In this document: positions 41,610-42,607 of the stretch, one piece after another
How the letters are laid out: every line of letters begins with the position of its first letter
How positions within the stretch are numbered: position 1 is the stretch's first letter
Assembly: GCF_001320245.1 (NCBI RefSeq)
Contig: NZ_BCBA01000046.1
Location: 1 to 42,607 of the forward strand
Length of the DNA stretch: 42,607 nucleotides
Source: Pseudomonas sp. NBRC 111124
GTDB taxonomy: Bacteria > Pseudomonadota > Gammaproteobacteria > Pseudomonadales > Pseudomonadaceae
Direction of reading: 5' to 3'
Position numbers and translations under genes: made by a program
Notes under the pieces: generated by a model
The model's database searches: none
Seen by the model: the letters and a program-made list of their open reading frames with translations, nothing else
Told to the model about the DNA's origin: nothing

Positions 41610-42401
41610 TTATTGGCCGCTGAAGCGTGGCGCGCGTTTTTCCGTGGCGGCGCGCAAGGCCTCGGCGCCGTCCTCGCTGCGCCCGCAGAGCAGGCCGGCG
41701 GCCAGTTCGGCCGTGAGCTGCTCGGCGAGGCTGCGCGAGGCGCCTTCGCGCATCAGGCGCTTGGTCTGGGCGTAGGCAAAAGTCGGGCCTTGGGCCAGGC
41801 GCGCGGCCAGTTCGGCAGTAGCGGCGAGCAGTTGGTCGTCGGCGACCACTTCACCGACCAGGCCGGCCGCCAGGGCGCGTTCGGCGCCCCACAGTTCATC
41901 GAGGAACAGCAGGCGCTTGGCCTGCTCGCTGCCGATCAGCCGTGGCAAGTGCCAGCTGGCGCCGGCGTCCGGCGAGTAGGCCATGCTGGTGTAGCCGGCC
42001 TTGAAGCGGGCCGACTGGGCAGCCAGGCGCAGGTCGCAGCACAGCGACAGGTCCATGCCGGCGCCGACGGCGGTGCCGTTGATGGCGGCGAGGGTGGGTT
42101 TGTCCAGGTTGTGCAGGCAGTGCATCAGCGCGTGGGCGGTTTCGGTCCAGCCGTAGGTTTCCAGTGCGCCACGGGCTTCGGCTTCGGCCCATTCGGCAAG
42201 GTCGGCGCCGGCGCAGAAGCTGCGGCCGGTGCCGGTCAGCACGACCACGCGCACGGCGGGGTCGGTGTTGAAGGCTTCGAGGGTGGCGTGCAGCTGCTTC
42301 AGGGTGGGGATGTCCAGCGCGTTGCGCTGTTCGGGGCGGTTCAGGGTGATCCAGGCAACGCCGGCTTCAACCTGGGTGATTAGGGACGACGGAGCGGTCA
42401 T
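41610..42401 (-). CDS. Enoyl-CoA hydratase/isomerase (PaaG-like crotonase)
   Basis: This 263-aa crotonase has FCAGADLAEW (about 62-71) and NGTAVGAGMDLSLCCDLR. The glutamates of classic hydratases are replaced: D117 stands at the first position and none is at the second. Instead it has YSPDAGASWHLPRLIG (about 142-157), the PDxGxxxxLPR pattern of PaaG-type isomerases, whose aspartate is catalytic. Isomerisation of an enoyl-CoA is thus at least as likely as hydration. The start at 42401 has GAGG 7 bp upstream; 15 open codons precede it. It is the first gene of the six-gene arginine operon. Confidence 0.88.
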   Translation of the reverse strand: MTAPSSLITQVEAGVAWITLNRPEQRNALDIPTLKQLHATLEAFNTDPAVRVVVLTGTGRSFCAGADLAEWAEAEARGALETYGWTETAHALMHCLHNLDKPTLAAINGTAVGAGMDLSLCCDLRLAAQSARFKAGYTSMAYSPDAGASWHLPRLIGSEQAKRLLFLDELWGAERALAAGLVGEVVADDQLLAATAELAARLAQGPTFAYAQTKRLMREGASRSLAEQLTAELAAGLLCGRSEDGAEALRAATEKRAPRFSGQ

Positions 42402-42607
42402 GACGGGCCTCGGATTATTGTGATTGCTGTGGGAGGTGAGGCTCATGCTAAACGAGTGTTCAACAAGGAGGCAATTGGGGTTATCGCGGTGTTACAACTT
42501 CGAACAAGTGGGGGGAATCAGGGGATGGAGCGGGGTTGCGTTTGGGCCAACAGGTGTACGACGAAAAGTTTTTGGCGCCGATGAGATCGAGCGCCGCCCG
42601 CGCGGCG
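42402..42607. other. Non-coding upstream region of the arginine operon (window end)
   Basis: These 206 bp contain no convincing gene. They should hold the promoter of the leftward crotonase-to-aldehyde-dehydrogenase operon. I see no strong -35/-10 pair; the only symmetrical element I noted is the dyad at 42449-42462. Confidence 0.6.
42449..42462. promoter_or_regulatory. Candidate TetR/PsrA-like operator TAAACGAGTGTTCA
   Basis: TAAAC-N4-GTTCA is an inverted repeat with one mismatch, 48 bp before the crotonase start. It resembles the (G/C)AAAC-N4-GTTT(G/C) pattern bound by the fatty-acid regulator PsrA. Its position is suited to control of the arginine/CoA operon. Confidence 0.35.

Noticed and set aside
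38237..42383. Long rightward open frames (737 and 691 codons) antisense to the CoA synthetase, acyl-CoA dehydrogenase and crotonase genes
   Set aside because: They are shadows of leftward genes, with no motif or start signal.

Overview
The window is high-GC, densely coding DNA with 34 protein genes and no RNA gene or insertion sequence that I can see. The aruH/aruI arginine transaminase genes closely match what I remember of Pseudomonas aeruginosa AruH and AruI. The intergenic elements with a GCTTGCCGGCGATGGGCCG core look like Pseudomonas REP sequences. Together these point to a Pseudomonas chromosome, probably of the P. putida or P. fluorescens lineage.

Region A (about 71-22263) is a catabolic cluster with the parts list of a steroid or bile-acid type pathway. 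One long leftward operon (11446 down to 1601) encodes an SDR, a MaoC/DUF35 fusion protein (ChsH2-like), two pairs of heteromeric-type acyl-CoA dehydrogenase subunits, a small MaoC hydratase (ChsH1-like), an Ltp2/Sal1-like steroid aldolase and an acyl-CoA ligase. A second leftward operon (16609 to 12451) encodes a 3-ketosteroid-delta1-dehydrogenase-like flavoprotein, a delta4-(5alpha)-dehydrogenase-like flavoprotein and an SDR. A third (19772 to 16732) encodes an aldehyde dehydrogenase and a Tat-exported amidase. Rightward units carry an enoyl-CoA hydratase, and a flavin reductase with a MarR-like tail coupled to an MFS transporter. A DUF1329 envelope protein and a terminator close the left end. 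The likely flow is: uptake, optional amide cleavage outside the cytoplasm, CoA activation, two dehydrogenation/hydration rounds, retro-aldol cleavage, oxidation of the released aldehyde, and A-ring desaturation. The main observation is that the same 16-bp dyad, TMGTCYNNNNRGACKA-like, occurs five times, once or twice in each of the four promoter regions of this cluster and nowhere else that I found. This implies one regulon. No oxygenase, ring-cleavage enzyme or obvious dedicated regulator is in the window.

Region B (22232-27289) looks like amine or polyamine use: a PotF-type binding protein, a class III aminotransferase and a LuxR-type regulator in one coupled leftward operon, facing a PuuB/DadA-like FAD oxidoreductase across an AT-rich 229-bp promoter region with three dyads. 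The ABC permease and ATPase partners are absent.

Region C (27435-33874) is a peptide/nickel-type ABC importer operon (Tat-exported binding protein, two permeases, one fused double ATPase) ending in an NAD(P)H quinone oxidoreductase. It is divergent from an Rrf2-family regulator, and two overlapping near-perfect palindromes lie between them.

Region D (34054-42401) is the arginine transaminase operon. In transcription order it holds a PaaG-like crotonase, an acyl-CoA dehydrogenase, an ADP-forming acyl-CoA synthetase, aruI, aruH and an aldehyde dehydrogenase. The last three give arginine -> 2-ketoarginine -> 4-guanidinobutyraldehyde -> 4-guanidinobutyrate. The three CoA enzymes suggest a further beta-oxidation-like branch whose substrate is not established. 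The last 206 bp hold the operon's upstream region and no gene.
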